NCBI GenBank assembly: GCA_902766745.1
Contig: CACXES010000141.1
Coordinates: 122,759 to 186,758 of the forward strand
Origin: an uncultured Ruminococcus sp.
GTDB taxonomy: Bacteria > Bacillota > Clostridia > Monoglobales > Monoglobaceae
Direction: 5' to 3'
DNA length: 64,000 nucleotides
This document shows positions 1-8,517 of the stretch, one piece after another. Every line of letters starts with the position of its first letter. The first letter of the stretch is position 1. Below the pieces are notes generated by a model, which was not told where the DNA came from, did no database searches, and saw only the letters and a program-made list of their open reading frames with translations. The position numbers were made by a program, and so were the translations under genes.

Positions 1-986
1 TCGCGGCAGCCCTTTTTGACAATAAATCCGTCGCCGTTGATTTTCGGTGCAGTCTGCTCCGAGATGCCTCCCGTTACTCTGACATACGGTGCGGGCAGAT
101 CGGTAAAGCCCTCTCCGACCGCATCAAAATTGGCAAAGCCGAAGTCTAAAAGAGCGGAGGCGGAGGAAAACCTGTCGGCGGTAGTGGGTGCGGCGATTAT
201 GACAGCGATAAGCTGCATCCCGTCACGCTCCGCAGTGGCGGAAAGGCAGTATTTTGCGGTGCTTGTGGAGCCGGTCTTAAGTCCGTTGGCACCCTTGTAG
301 AAGCGTATGAGCTTATTTGTGTTGGAAAGCCCGAAGTTGCCGCCTCGGAGACTGTCCATCCATATGGTGGTATAGTCAAAGATTTTTTTATGGGAAATCA
401 GCGCCCGTGAAATTAATGCCACATCTCGGGCTGTGCTGTAGTGTTCCTCGGTTTCGTCAAGGCCGTTGCAGTTGATAAAGTGAGTGTTCGTGCAGCCGAG
501 CTCTGCCGCACGCTTGTTCATTTTTTCAACAAAGGCACCCTCGCTTCCGCTTACAAATTCGGCCATGGCTACGGCTGCATCGTTGCCGGATGCTACGGCG
601 ATTGCCTTGAGCATATCATCGGCACTCATTTGCTCGCCTACCTCCAGAAATACCTGAGAGCCGCCCATGGAAGCCGCATACTCACTGACCGTCACCGTAT
701 CGTTTAGGCTTATCTTGCCCTCGTCCAGGGCCTCCATAATAAGAAGCATGGTCATGGTTTTCGTGACGCTTGCAATGGGAAGTCGCTCGTCGGCGTTTTG
801 CTCGTACAGGACTTCACCTGTTGATGCTTCCATAAGGATTCCGGATTTTGCGTTGATAAGCTGTGCCGATGTCTTTGCATCCGCTGCGGCGGACAGCTCG
901 GCATATGCCGCTGTTGAAGAAAAAAGCAGAGCAAGGCTCAGTACGGCGCAGAGTTTGAATTTTAATCTGAATAAAATACCATGCAT
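1..986 (-). CDS. D-alanyl-D-alanine carboxypeptidase (PBP5/DacF type), C-terminus cut off by window edge
   Basis: Secreted serine D,D-carboxypeptidase that trims the terminal D-Ala from murein pentapeptides. I translated the minus strand from the ATG at 986, which is preceded by an AAAGGA ribosome binding site. Residues 1-29 form a signal peptide ending in AYA. The catalytic SxxK is SVTK (73-76), the second motif is SGN (133-135) and the third is KTG (237-239), all in family order and spacing. The frame stays open through position 1, so at least 328 residues are present; the end of the C-terminal beta domain (PBP5_C) lies outside the window. A second paralogue lies at 23074-24510. Enzyme class is secure; whether it is the sporulation paralogue DacF is not. 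Confidence 0.93.
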   Translation of the reverse strand, partial: MHGILFRLKFKLCAVLSLALLFSSTAAYAELSAAADAKTSAQLINAKSGILMEASTGEVLYEQNADERLPIASVTKTMTMLLIMEALDEGKISLNDTVTVSEYAASMGGSQVFLEVGEQMSADDMLKAIAVASGNDAAVAMAEFVSGSEGAFVEKMNKRAAELGCTNTHFINCNGLDETEEHYSTARDVALISRALISHKKIFDYTTIWMDSLRGGNFGLSNTNKLIRFYKGANGLKTGSTSTAKYCLSATAERDGMQLIAVIIAAPTTADRFSSASALLDFGFANFDAVGEGFTDLPAPYVRVTGGISEQTAPKINGDGFIVKKGCR

Positions 987-1130
987 TTTTATCGTTCCTT
1001 TCCGTCAGACTTACCTGATTTATATACGCCGCCGTGCGGCGCTGATGCTTTGTTTATATGTATATGCGCCCCGTTGGGAAATATACACTTGGCGAAAATC
1101 TTAACTTTTTATTACAAAACAATAACATTC

Positions 1131-1159
1131 TTGCTTTTTTTCGGATTTAGATGTATAAT
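1131..1159 (+). promoter_or_regulatory. Putative sigma-A promoter for the RCC1-alr operon
   Basis: TTGCTT at 1131-1136 and TATAAT at 1154-1159 are separated by 17 bp. Expected transcription start is near 1166, giving a leader of about 125 nt that carries the conserved element at 1208-1252. The rest of the 987-1289 gap shows no gene. Confidence 0.6.
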
Positions 1160-1207
1160 AGGTGCATATACTTGGATTATAGGGTGTATCTACATATTAT
1201 ATTATAA

Positions 1208-1252
1208 CCTGTGAGCAGATGTCCCCCGCCTCTTTGGCGGCGGATTCCGGTT
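1208..1252 (+). promoter_or_regulatory. Conserved 45-nt leader element, copy A
   Basis: This segment of the 5' untranslated region is 38/45 identical, without gaps, to 11205-11249 upstream of rpiB. Shared blocks are CCTGTG, GCAG, TGTC, CCTCTT, GCGGCGG and TTCCGGTT. It ends 37 nt before the ATG at 1290; the other copy ends 33 nt before its ATG. In this copy CCGCC and GGCGG could form a hairpin around TCTTT, but the pairing is broken in copy B, so sequence rather than that helix seems conserved. Function unknown. Confidence 0.6.
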
Positions 1253-1289
1253 CAGAATTATTTATGAATATTGAAATGCAGGTGACGAA

Positions 1290-3011
1290 ATGGAACTTTT
1301 GCAAACAATTACGCAGTTTAATAATACGGAGAAGGATTGCCCCATTTCGGCAGGGGAGTGTAAGCTGTACTTTGATACGGATAACACACGAATAGCCTTG
1401 AAATTGGAGTTTAATGCCTTGCGTGATGATATTGCCGATGCGAAGCTCGATGTCTGCTGCTATGGCGGTGACGGGTACAGGCTTACGGTTTTGAAGGATG
1501 TTCCGTACATGGCAGAGGGGATGCTTCTGGAGCTTCCGTCACTTATGACCAAGGCGGTGCAGATACAGGTAAAAAGTGTCGTATTTTCGGACGGGAGTAT
1601 ATGGCACAGCGGTACGGAGTTGCCGGACAGGACAGAAACGGAGGACCTCGGTGACGTTACCGAAAAATATGATTTCAGTGATGCTCTGCCCGATGATACA
1701 GAGGATTTCGTCAGCTTTGAGGAGGAGGTTCCCGGCAGGCGTCTGACCCGTGCGGAGCGAAAAGAGAGACGGAGACAGCGTATTGCCGAAGAGGAGGAGA
1801 TACGCAATTTTATAAAGCATGACCCCGGGGAGAGAAAGAAAAGAATAATAAAACGGGTGGTTGTGCTTGCGGTGCTTGTGGCTGCGGTAATTGGCGGACG
1901 ATATGTGCTTGTGTACAAGGCAGAGGCCGATGCGGCATACAGCAAGGGCATGAATCTGTATAACAGCGGAAAGTTTGCCGATGCGGCGGTCGTGCTTGAG
2001 GAGGCGGAGAAATATAAGTTTTTCGGCGAAAAGAAGGACGAGCTGGACTGGTGCCTTGCCATGAGCTGCGCGAGAGAGCGTAATTTCAATAAGGCGGCTG
2101 TATACTTCAAGAAGCTTGACGGTTACAAGGAAAGTCGTGAAAATTACCGCAGTATAACTGAAGCGTACTCGGGTATTATCGCCGCAGGCAAGGCTCATAC
2201 TGTGGCTCTGCGGAGCGATGGTACCGTTGCGGCGGCAGGCTCTGACGATAAGGGTCAGTGTAAGATCACAGCGTGGAATGATATAGTAAAGCTTGCGGCG
2301 GGCGGAGAGCATACCGCCGCAATAAAAAGAGACGGAACGGTTATTGCCGCCGGAGATAATTCCAAGGGACAGTGCGATGTAAAGAGATGGAGCAATATCA
2401 TAGATATTGCCGCCGGCGGTGTCCATACGGTGGGTGTTGAAAATACGGGCAGAGTTGTTGCGGCAGGTGATAATTCCGACGGTCAGTGCGATGTTGAAGG
2501 CTGGTCCGGGGTTGTGTCGGTTGCGGCAGGCGAAACCCATACTGTCGGACTTAAAATTGACGGAACGGTTATTGCGTCAGGGAGCAACAGCTTTGGGGAG
2601 TGCAATGTAGGAGGCTGGAGCAATATTGTGATGGTTGCGGCAGGGAACGGCTTTACGGCAGGGCTTACCTATGACGGCAAGCTTGTATTCACCGGTGATA
2701 ACAGCAGGGGTGCGGCAGATGCAGCGTCGGTAAAGGACGCATACTGTATCTCGGCAGGCTCGCATAATATTATTGTAACGGATATAAGCGGCCATACCCG
2801 TGCCTTCGGCGGCAACGACAGAAATCAGAGTGTGACGGATTTATGGAAAAACATAGTTGCATCTGCCGGCGGAGAAACGCACAGTGTGGGTGTAGCCTTG
2901 GATGGAACCGTGTTCGGTTCGGGCTCAAACGACAGCGGACAGATTTCCCTCGGCAGTTGGTCCGGGATAGGTCTGCCGAGCGGTACGGTTACAATCCGCA
3001 AGGGAGAATAA
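1290..3011 (+). CDS. Membrane-anchored TPR + RCC1-like beta-propeller protein
   Basis: 573 residues. Residues 1-150 are an unrecognised, probably cytoplasmic region ending in a very basic/acidic charged stretch (150-188). One transmembrane helix spans about 189-208. Residues 212-290 look like two TPR-type helical hairpins. Residues 298-560 hold seven repeats of about 38 residues built on AAGxxHTxxLxxDGTVxAxGxNxxGQCxVxxW, the RCC1/alpha-tubulin-suppressor pattern, which suggests a seven-bladed propeller outside the membrane. First gene of an operon leading into acpS, alr and mazF; the next ATG is about 100 bp away. RCC1-like repeats in bacteria usually mediate binding, so a surface or wall-sensing role is inference. 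No enzyme motif seen. Confidence 0.8.
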   Translation: MELLQTITQFNNTEKDCPISAGECKLYFDTDNTRIALKLEFNALRDDIADAKLDVCCYGGDGYRLTVLKDVPYMAEGMLLELPSLMTKAVQIQVKSVVFSDGSIWHSGTELPDRTETEDLGDVTEKYDFSDALPDDTEDFVSFEEEVPGRRLTRAERKERRRQRIAEEEEIRNFIKHDPGERKKRIIKRVVVLAVLVAAVIGGRYVLVYKAEADAAYSKGMNLYNSGKFADAAVVLEEAEKYKFFGEKKDELDWCLAMSCARERNFNKAAVYFKKLDGYKESRENYRSITEAYSGIIAAGKAHTVALRSDGTVAAAGSDDKGQCKITAWNDIVKLAAGGEHTAAIKRDGTVIAAGDNSKGQCDVKRWSNIIDIAAGGVHTVGVENTGRVVAAGDNSDGQCDVEGWSGVVSVAAGETHTVGLKIDGTVIASGSNSFGECNVGGWSNIVMVAAGNGFTAGLTYDGKLVFTGDNSRGAADAASVKDAYCISAGSHNIIVTDISGHTRAFGGNDRNQSVTDLWKNIVASAGGETHSVGVALDGTVFGSGSNDSGQISLGSWSGIGLPSGTVTIRKGE

Positions 3012-3112
3012 TTCAAAAGAGGCTTTGTACCCGTTTCCGCATGAGCTGCCTGCGGCTTATGCGAAACGGTAAATACATTAAGTATATGCAGGCGGAAAGG
3101 TTATGGTAGGTT

Positions 3113-3631
3113 ATGGATGTTTTTGTTGAACAGTTGGTTGTCAGAAAGAGGACGGGAGGGGATTACCTTATTATTGCCGGATGTATATTGACGGCACTTT
3201 TGGTATGCTTTTTTATTCCGTTATTTCTCGGAAGGTTTTTGGGCGCATTCACGCTTTTGATATGCGTAGGGTTTGTCTATCTTTTATATAATGTTATGAT
3301 TGGGACAAATCTGGAATATGAGTACAGCTTTACCAACGGCGCCGTGGATGTGGACAAGATCATTGCCGCAAAGCGCAGAAAGCACGTTACATCACTTAAC
3401 GCCCGTGAGATAGAGATGATGGGTACAACAAAAAACCGTGCCTTTGAAGGATACATGAACAACAGTGAAATAAAAAAGGTTTATGCCTGCAGCTCCGTTA
3501 AGGATGAGGGTGTATTCTTTGTGTTGTATACCGAGGGAGGCAAGAGAAAGCTTTTGCTCTTTAATCCGGAGGAGCGAATACAGGACGGCTTCAGACGGCT
3601 GAATCCCCAAAAGGTGTTCCTCAACGACTGA
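3113..3631 (+). CDS. DUF6106-like two-helix membrane protein
   Basis: 172 residues. Two adjacent hydrophobic helices (about 18-38 and 42-62) form a hairpin. A soluble domain follows in which basic residues (KRRKH) precede a segment resembling a PH-like fold: alternating strands and a final helix. The pattern recalls the DUF6106 family of Clostridia, from memory and not from a search. It sits between the RCC1 protein and acpS on the same strand, so it is probably cotranscribed. Function unknown; a membrane-stress or envelope role is only suggested by its neighbours. Confidence 0.7.
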   Translation: MDVFVEQLVVRKRTGGDYLIIAGCILTALLVCFFIPLFLGRFLGAFTLLICVGFVYLLYNVMIGTNLEYEYSFTNGAVDVDKIIAAKRRKHVTSLNAREIEMMGTTKNRAFEGYMNNSEIKKVYACSSVKDEGVFFVLYTEGGKRKLLLFNPEERIQDGFRRLNPQKVFLND

Positions 3632-3680
3632 GTCGGGAGATATTCCGGGACTTACAGAACGGTACAGAGAGGTGTTTGAA

Positions 3681-4913
3681 GTGATACGCAGCGGTGTTGA
3701 TATAGTGGAAATTTCGAGATTCAGAAGCATGAAGAATTTTGAGCGGTTTCTGAAGTACACCTTTACGGAGCGCGAGCGCGCGTGTTTGAACGAAAAAAAG
3801 GATATATATGAGTCGGCTGCCGCAGGCTTTGCCGCCAAGGAGGCATTCTCCAAGTATATGGGAAGCGGTTTTAGCGGATTTGCGCCGAGGGATGTGGAGA
3901 TCCTGTATGACGAAAACGGCAAGCCGTATATTGTGTTTATGGGCAAGCCGTCTGCGGCGGATATAAGCCTGAGCCATTGCCGCGAGTATGCTGTTGCAAC
4001 GGTAAACGGCGAAAAATGCGCCATGGGCGGCGAGTACGCAGAGCTTATAAAGTCGTACGGGCATATGCTGCCGAAGCGGCGCAGGGATATGCACAAGGGC
4101 GACTGCGGCAGGCTGCTGATTGCGGCGGGCTCGCTTAAAATGGTGGGTGCTGCCTGCCTGTGCGCAAGAGCCGCTATGCGTACGGGGAGCGGACTTGTGA
4201 CCCTTGCCACCGCCGATTGTGTTCAGCAAACCGCAGCGGCTAAGCTTAATGAGATTATGACACTGCCGCTGCCGTCGGAAGGCGGAATTATCAGCGGTGA
4301 CGGAGCGGCGGAGATTGCCGAGGCTTTGCGTATTTGCAATGCGGCGGCGATAGGCCCGGGGCTGGGCAGAGGCAGCGGAGTTCCGACTATATTAAAAGAG
4401 TTTATAAGGAGCGGCATACCGGTTGTGATTGATGCAGACGGGCTGAACGCTCTTTCCGAAAACATCGGCTTGCTTGGCGAAGATCACGGAGATATAATAC
4501 TCACACCGCATCCGGTGGAAATGTCAAGGCTGTGCGGCGAAAAGGTGCCGTCTGACGATAAGGGCAGAGAAGAGATTGCAGTCGAATTTGCAAAGAGGTA
4601 CGGTGTTATAGTGCTTCTTAAAGGACACAGGACGGTTATCGCTTCGCCCAAGGGTGAGATTCATATCAACGAAAGCGGAAACAGCGGTATGGCAAGCGGA
4701 GGTATGGGAGATGTCCTGACGGGGATCATCGCATCCTTTTGCGGACAGGGAGTCGAAGCGTGTAATGCGGCGGTGCTGGGTGCGTTTATACATGGTCTTG
4801 CCGGAGATATTGCCGCCGATGATAAGGGGCAGTTCGGCATGATTGCAAGCGATGTTATTGATAAGCTTCCCTATGCAATTTCCGCAATTGATGCATACAG
4901 TGCCGCAAAGTGA
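3681..4913 (+). CDS. Fused holo-ACP synthase (AcpS) and ADP-dependent NAD(P)H-hydrate dehydratase (NnrD)
   Basis: 410 residues, two enzymes in one chain. Residues 1-115 are AcpS, which moves 4'-phosphopantetheine from CoA to acyl carrier protein: GVDIVEI with the metal Asp at 7, and the AAKEAF helix near 51-57. Residues 120-405 are NnrD (YjeF_C/CARKD, ribokinase fold), which repairs hydrated NAD(P)H: GPGLGRGSG, DADGLN, TPHPVEM, and GMASGGMGDVLTGI with the catalytic Asp. The NnrE epimerase half that usually accompanies NnrD is absent. I chose the GTG at 3681 because AGAGAGG lies 9 nt upstream and it gives the family N-terminus; the GTG at 3672 has no room for a binding site. Precedes alr, a common Firmicute order. 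Confidence 0.93.
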   Translation: MIRSGVDIVEISRFRSMKNFERFLKYTFTERERACLNEKKDIYESAAAGFAAKEAFSKYMGSGFSGFAPRDVEILYDENGKPYIVFMGKPSAADISLSHCREYAVATVNGEKCAMGGEYAELIKSYGHMLPKRRRDMHKGDCGRLLIAAGSLKMVGAACLCARAAMRTGSGLVTLATADCVQQTAAAKLNEIMTLPLPSEGGIISGDGAAEIAEALRICNAAAIGPGLGRGSGVPTILKEFIRSGIPVVIDADGLNALSENIGLLGEDHGDIILTPHPVEMSRLCGEKVPSDDKGREEIAVEFAKRYGVIVLLKGHRTVIASPKGEIHINESGNSGMASGGMGDVLTGIIASFCGQGVEACNAAVLGAFIHGLAGDIAADDKGQFGMIASDVIDKLPYAISAIDAYSAAK

Positions 4914-4948
4914 GAAAGTAAAATAAGCGTAGATAAAGACGGAAGGTT

Positions 4949-6154
4949 ATGAATATGAAGCATATTAACCGCGCTTGGGCAGAGATTGACCTGGACGCAA
5001 TAGAGAATAACATCAGAGAAATACGGCGTTATGTTATGCCGTCAGCGAAAATCTTAGGGGTTGTTAAGGCAGACGCTTACGGTCACGGCTACCTTGAGGT
5101 CGCAAGAACCCTGCTCGAAAACGGTGCGGATGCCCTTGCGGTTGCCTGTCTTGACGAGGCGATTCAACTTCGCAAATGCAATATACACTGCCCTATTCTG
5201 ATACTCGGGCGGAGCTGCCGCGAGGAGGCGGAAATTCTTGTTTTTTACGATGTTATGCCTGCCTGCTTTGAGATGGGACTTGCCGAGGCAATGTCCGAGG
5301 CGGCGGTCAAGCTCGGAAAGACTGCGAAGCTTCATATAAAGATTGACACAGGCATGGGGCGTGTGGGCTACAGGTACGCCGACGATGCGGCGGCAAACGA
5401 GAATACAATTTCGGAAATATTAAAGATTTCTGCTTTACCGAATGTTGAGATCAATGGCATATTTACTCATTTTGCCGTTGCGGATGAGGACGATGACGAA
5501 TACACCTATCTGCAGTTCAAGAGATTTTGCGAGGTATGTGACAGGCTTGCGGAGCAGGGACTGAGTATACCGATTCGGCACTGCGCCAACAGTGCAGCGC
5601 TCCTCCGCTTTCCTCAGATGCATCTGGATATGGTGCGTCCGGGCATTATCCTATACGGAAAGCAGCCGTCCGCCTTTGTGGACTGCGGAGTGCTGAAGCT
5701 GAAATCCGCAATGACGTTCAAGGCGAAAATAACTAATATAAAAATAATAGAAAAGGGTGCAAGCGTCAGCTACGGCAGGCGGTTCACCGCAGACAGAGAT
5801 ACAAAGATTGCCACCGTTCCCGTTGGATATGCTGACGGCTATTCGCGTATATTATCCGGGTCGGCGCAGGTCATCGCAGGAGGAAAATTGTGTGATATTG
5901 TCGGAAACATTTGTATGGATCAATGTATGATTGATGTTACAAGTGTCAATAATATCAATATCGGCGACGAAGTCATTTTATTCGGCAGAGGTGATAATAT
6001 AGAATTACCGGTAGAGAGCCTTGCCGAGAAAATGGGGACAATCAATTATGAAATCCTTTGCATGATCGGAAAGAGGATACCGAGAATTTACATCAGAAAC
6101 GGCGTGCCGGATAAGATGCATAATTACCTTCTCGATTCTCCGATATCCGGTTAA
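4949..6154 (+). CDS. alr: Alanine racemase
   Basis: PLP enzyme that converts L-alanine to D-alanine for the murein precursor D-Ala-D-Ala. 401 residues, normal length. [10 protein letters not shown] places the PLP lysine at 40. VSYGRRF near residue 267 carries the catalytic tyrosine of the second half-site, and GNICMDQ is the usual C-terminal-domain signature. The ATG at 4949 is closely preceded by GGAAGG; an alternative ATG two codons on would change little. Follows acpS-nnrD by 35 bp and is followed by the MazF-type toxin, matching the alr-ndoA neighbourhood of Bacillus except that no antitoxin gene lies between. Confidence 0.97.
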   Translation: MNMKHINRAWAEIDLDAIENNIREIRRYVMPSAKILGVVKADAYGHGYLEVARTLLENGADALAVACLDEAIQLRKCNIHCPILILGRSCREEAEILVFYDVMPACFEMGLAEAMSEAAVKLGKTAKLHIKIDTGMGRVGYRYADDAAANENTISEILKISALPNVEINGIFTHFAVADEDDDEYTYLQFKRFCEVCDRLAEQGLSIPIRHCANSAALLRFPQMHLDMVRPGIILYGKQPSAFVDCGVLKLKSAMTFKAKITNIKIIEKGASVSYGRRFTADRDTKIATVPVGYADGYSRILSGSAQVIAGGKLCDIVGNICMDQCMIDVTSVNNINIGDEVILFGRGDNIELPVESLAEKMGTINYEILCMIGKRIPRIYIRNGVPDKMHNYLLDSPISG

Positions 6155-6282
6155 GCCCGGTCTACATAATCATATGTTCGTTTGCCGCAGGTTTGTCCTT
6201 TGATTATGTACCAAATTACACATTTTTGCGTATAATGCAAAGAGAGCAAAGGATACAATCTAACTTGCGGAGCGTGAATAAT

Positions 6283-6627
6283 TTGGTTGTAAAAAGAGGA
6301 GATATATATTATGCTGATTTAAGCCCCGTTGTAGGCTCGGAGCAGGGCGGCGTGCGGCCTGTTCTGATTATTCAGAACGATATCGGAAACCGATACAGCC
6401 CCACGGTTATTGCAACCGCCATAACGTCACAGATAAATAAAGCAAAGATGCCGACGCACATTGAAATTGATGCGGGGGGCTTCGGACTGTCGAAGGACTC
6501 GGTGGTTCTTGCGGAGCAGATACGGACGATAGATAAAAAAAGACTGAAGGAGAAAATAGGTCATATAGACGGAAGTCTTATGGACAAGGTGAATGAGGCA
6601 CTGGAAATTTCCTTCGGCCTGACCTGA
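6283..6627 (+). CDS. ndoA: MazF/PemK-family endoribonuclease toxin (NdoA-like)
   Basis: 114 residues from a TTG start. The open frame extends to 6193, but homologues begin with the [20 protein letters not shown] segment, and GCGGAG at 6267-6272 is a ribosome binding site 10 nt before the TTG at 6283. The [15 protein letters not shown] segment and the IRTIDKKRL tail are characteristic of EndoA. MazF toxins cut single-stranded mRNA at short sites and arrest growth. In Bacillus the antitoxin gene ndoAI lies between alr and ndoA; here only 128 bp separate them and no antitoxin frame is evident. A distant or missing antitoxin is therefore inferred. Confidence 0.92.
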   Translation: MVVKRGDIYYADLSPVVGSEQGGVRPVLIIQNDIGNRYSPTVIATAITSQINKAKMPTHIEIDAGGFGLSKDSVVLAEQIRTIDKKRLKEKIGHIDGSLMDKVNEALEISFGLT

Positions 6628-6681
6628 TTTTTAAACTGATTGCGAAATAATAATCCACGATATACTTAGGAGGATATGATT

Positions 6682-7161
6682 ATGAACAGAAAGAGATATT
6701 TAAAATACGGCGTTGTGCTGGGGCTTAGCCTGATTGCGGTAAGCGGCTTTGCCGTTTTCTCCGAGCCGGGCGGAACAGATGACCCTGTTGTCACCAAGAG
6801 CTATATAATCGATAAGGTTGTGCCGGATATGAAGGCTTATGTCGATGCACAGCTCGGCATTGCGTCATCGGACGGAACTGTCACCGCACGGCCGGCATCG
6901 TTCACCGTGGTGAATTTAAACGCCGGGCAGAGCGTAATCGGCGAGGCGGGAACGGAAATGATCCTTCGTATGGGCTCGGGAAAAATTATTGCGACTCAAA
7001 AGGGCGGACTTGCCGATACAACCTCGGGCTATGACCTATCGAACGGAACGGCTGCGCCGTCAAATCATCTGCTTATTGTGCCGGTGGCGGACGGCAGAGG
7101 CTTTAAGGCGGAAACCGATTCTATAATAATGATTAAAGGCGGATATACGGTAAAGCAGTAG
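6682..7161 (+). CDS. Small secreted or membrane-anchored protein of unknown function
   Basis: 159 residues. I place the start at the ATG at 6682, 8 nt after AGGAGG (6668-6673); the ATG at 6676 would be only 2 nt away. A basic N-terminus and hydrophobic segment (about 9-27) act as a signal peptide or anchor. It is followed by SEPGGTDDPVVTKSYI, a pattern I recall from a group of clostridial exported proteins of unknown role. The remainder is a Gly/Ala-rich beta-type domain without Cys or catalytic motif. Last gene of the operon beginning at 1290: an intrinsic terminator follows at 7178. Confidence 0.75.
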   Translation: MNRKRYLKYGVVLGLSLIAVSGFAVFSEPGGTDDPVVTKSYIIDKVVPDMKAYVDAQLGIASSDGTVTARPASFTVVNLNAGQSVIGEAGTEMILRMGSGKIIATQKGGLADTTSGYDLSNGTAAPSNHLLIVPVADGRGFKAETDSIIMIKGGYTVKQ

Positions 7162-7177
7162 TCGCTGCTTTGAACCC

Positions 7178-7230
7178 GACGGATTTAGGCGAAGTGATAT
7201 ATCGCTTCGCTTAGATCCGTTTGCTTTTTT
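7178..7230 (+). terminator. Intrinsic terminator after the RCC1-alr-mazF operon
   Basis: ACGGAT...GCGAAG pairs with CTTCGC...ATCCGT around a short AT-rich loop (stem about 7179-7220), followed by TTGCTTTTTT. The gap to the next gene (7231-7598) holds a small hairpin CTGATTTT/AAAATCAG at about 7310-7331 and the promoter at 7465; I see no gene in it. Confidence 0.75.
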
Positions 7231-7464
7231 GGATGCCGCCTTCTTTGAAATCAAACCTTGCGGCTGACGCTGCAGGTTGACAACGGGTGGTCGGATGCCG
7301 AGATAATTCACTGATTTTTGAATGAAAATCAGGTATATATTTCGCAGAAAATAAATTTATTTACAATTTGTTAATATTTACGGAAAACGCAGTAATATGG
7401 GGCTTTACGGGCTATGAGAATTTTGCCTGAAGTAGGCTTTGACGTTTAATTTCACGGATTTGGG

Positions 7465-7493
7465 TTGACTTTTTCTCAAAAATGGTGTATAAT
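7465..7493 (+). promoter_or_regulatory. Sigma-A promoter of the NlpC/P60 gene
   Basis: TTGACT (7465-7470), 17-bp spacer, TATAAT (7488-7493). Transcription would begin near 7500, leaving a leader of about 100 nt with no riboswitch I recognise. Confidence 0.8.
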
Positions 7494-7598
7494 ATGTACA
7501 ATTCATTTGTTGAGGGAGTTGTGTATCCTGAAAAATCTTCTTATGAAAGAGGGGGTATTCGGAAAAATATAATCCTATAAACTTTGGAGGTCTTTATT

Positions 7599-8312
7599 TT
7601 GAATTATTTTGTTAAGAAATTTAGGAGAGCTCTTGCTGCTGCCTGTGCGGCGGTAATGGCAGTGAGCCTTACGGTTGTGAGCGTATCGGCAACGGAAGAG
7701 CCGATGGACTACGGACAGCTGTACGGTATAGTTGATGCAGAATCGTTAAATGTAAGAGAGTATTCGGATCTGGATTCGGCGGTTATTGCCACGCTTTCGA
7801 AATACACATATGTCAGAGTTAACTGGATTGAGCCCGAGTGGGTATGTGTTGCATACAACAATGACGGGCGAATGGGATATGTTTCATCGGAATACATAAA
7901 GGTATTTGAAGGCGAGATGCCTGACATTTTTTCCTCGGGCGGACAGGCTGCGGTAGACCTTGCGGCAACGTTCCTCGGTGTTCCTTATGTTTGGGGCGGC
8001 ACAAGCCCTGCCGGCTTTGACTGCAGCGGCTTGATGCAGTATGTTTACGCACAGCTTGGATATAAAATCAACCGTGTTGCGGAGGATCAGATGAAAAACG
8101 GTATTGCCGTTTCGAGAGAACAGCTTATGCCCGGTGACCTTGTAGGCTTCTACAGCAGCCCGGGAGGCAGCTATATCAGCCATATCGGAATGTATGTGGG
8201 CAACGGTATGATGATCCATGCACCCCATACCGGTGATGTTGTAAAGTATACCAGCATTGACGGAAGCTACTATTCTTCCAGATTTGCCGGCGGCAGAAGA
8301 ATTATATATTAA
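7599..8312 (+). CDS. Secreted SH3b-NlpC/P60 peptidoglycan endopeptidase
   Basis: 237 residues from a TTG start at 7599; GGAGG at 7586-7590 sits 8 nt upstream, which rules out the longer frame starting at 7584. Residues 1-31 are a signal peptide (basic start, Ala-rich core, VSA cleavage). A bacterial SH3 domain (about 40-103) binds the wall. The NlpC/P60 cysteine peptidase domain follows: GFDCSGLMQYVY with catalytic Cys142, and ISHIGMYVG and MIHAPHTG with the conserved histidines. Such enzymes cut gamma-D-Glu-DAP bonds. Monocistronic, with its own promoter and a strong terminator at 8323. Confidence 0.95.
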   Translation: MNYFVKKFRRALAAACAAVMAVSLTVVSVSATEEPMDYGQLYGIVDAESLNVREYSDLDSAVIATLSKYTYVRVNWIEPEWVCVAYNNDGRMGYVSSEYIKVFEGEMPDIFSSGGQAAVDLAATFLGVPYVWGGTSPAGFDCSGLMQYVYAQLGYKINRVAEDQMKNGIAVSREQLMPGDLVGFYSSPGGSYISHIGMYVGNGMMIHAPHTGDVVKYTSIDGSYYSSRFAGGRRIIY

Positions 8313-8322
8313 GTTGAGCTTA

Positions 8323-8368
8323 AAAGAGCCGCAAATAAGTATTTAAAAATGCTTGTTTGCGGCTCTTT
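8323..8368 (+). terminator. Intrinsic terminator of the NlpC/P60 gene
   Basis: AAAGAGCCGCAAA pairs with TTTGCGGCTCTTT around an AT-rich loop and runs into TTTTT. Confidence 0.9.
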
Positions 8369-8414
8369 TTATATGTATCGTATTTATGCATCAGGAAACT
8401 CTTGTAAATTGCAG

Positions 8415-8457
8415 AAAAAAGCCGTACCTCCGTAATTGTCAATTTACGGGGTACGGC
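8415..8457 (-). terminator. Intrinsic terminator of the tatD transcript
   Basis: GCCGTACCTCCGTAA (8421 on) pairs with TTTACGGGGTACGGC (to 8457); read on the minus strand it is followed by six T (8415-8420). It stops the pgm-tatD transcript converging on the NlpC/P60 gene. Confidence 0.85.
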
Positions 8458-8517
8458 ATGAGTATTTTTATTTTGTCCCAAAACCGATTAATTTTACGGT
8501 ATTGTTATTTAACGGGC

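Noticed and set aside
1208..1252. Leader element as a rho-independent terminator or simple hairpin
   Set aside because: No T tract follows, and the stem possible in this copy is not kept in the second copy.
1460..2540. Long open frames on the minus strand (216 and 333 codons) opposite the RCC1 gene
   Set aside because: They are antisense shadows of a repeat-rich gene, with no binding sites, no family motifs and Cys/Ser/Arg-rich composition.
6193..6282. Longer MazF N-terminus (30 extra residues)
   Set aside because: The extension contains a TATAAT-like sequence, has no binding site and is not found in NdoA-type proteins; the TTG at 6283 has a good one.
7231..7464. Possible c-di-AMP (ydaO) riboswitch before the NlpC/P60 gene
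   Set aside because: Gene type would fit, but the conserved blocks of that riboswitch are not present and the promoter lies downstream of the structured stretch.
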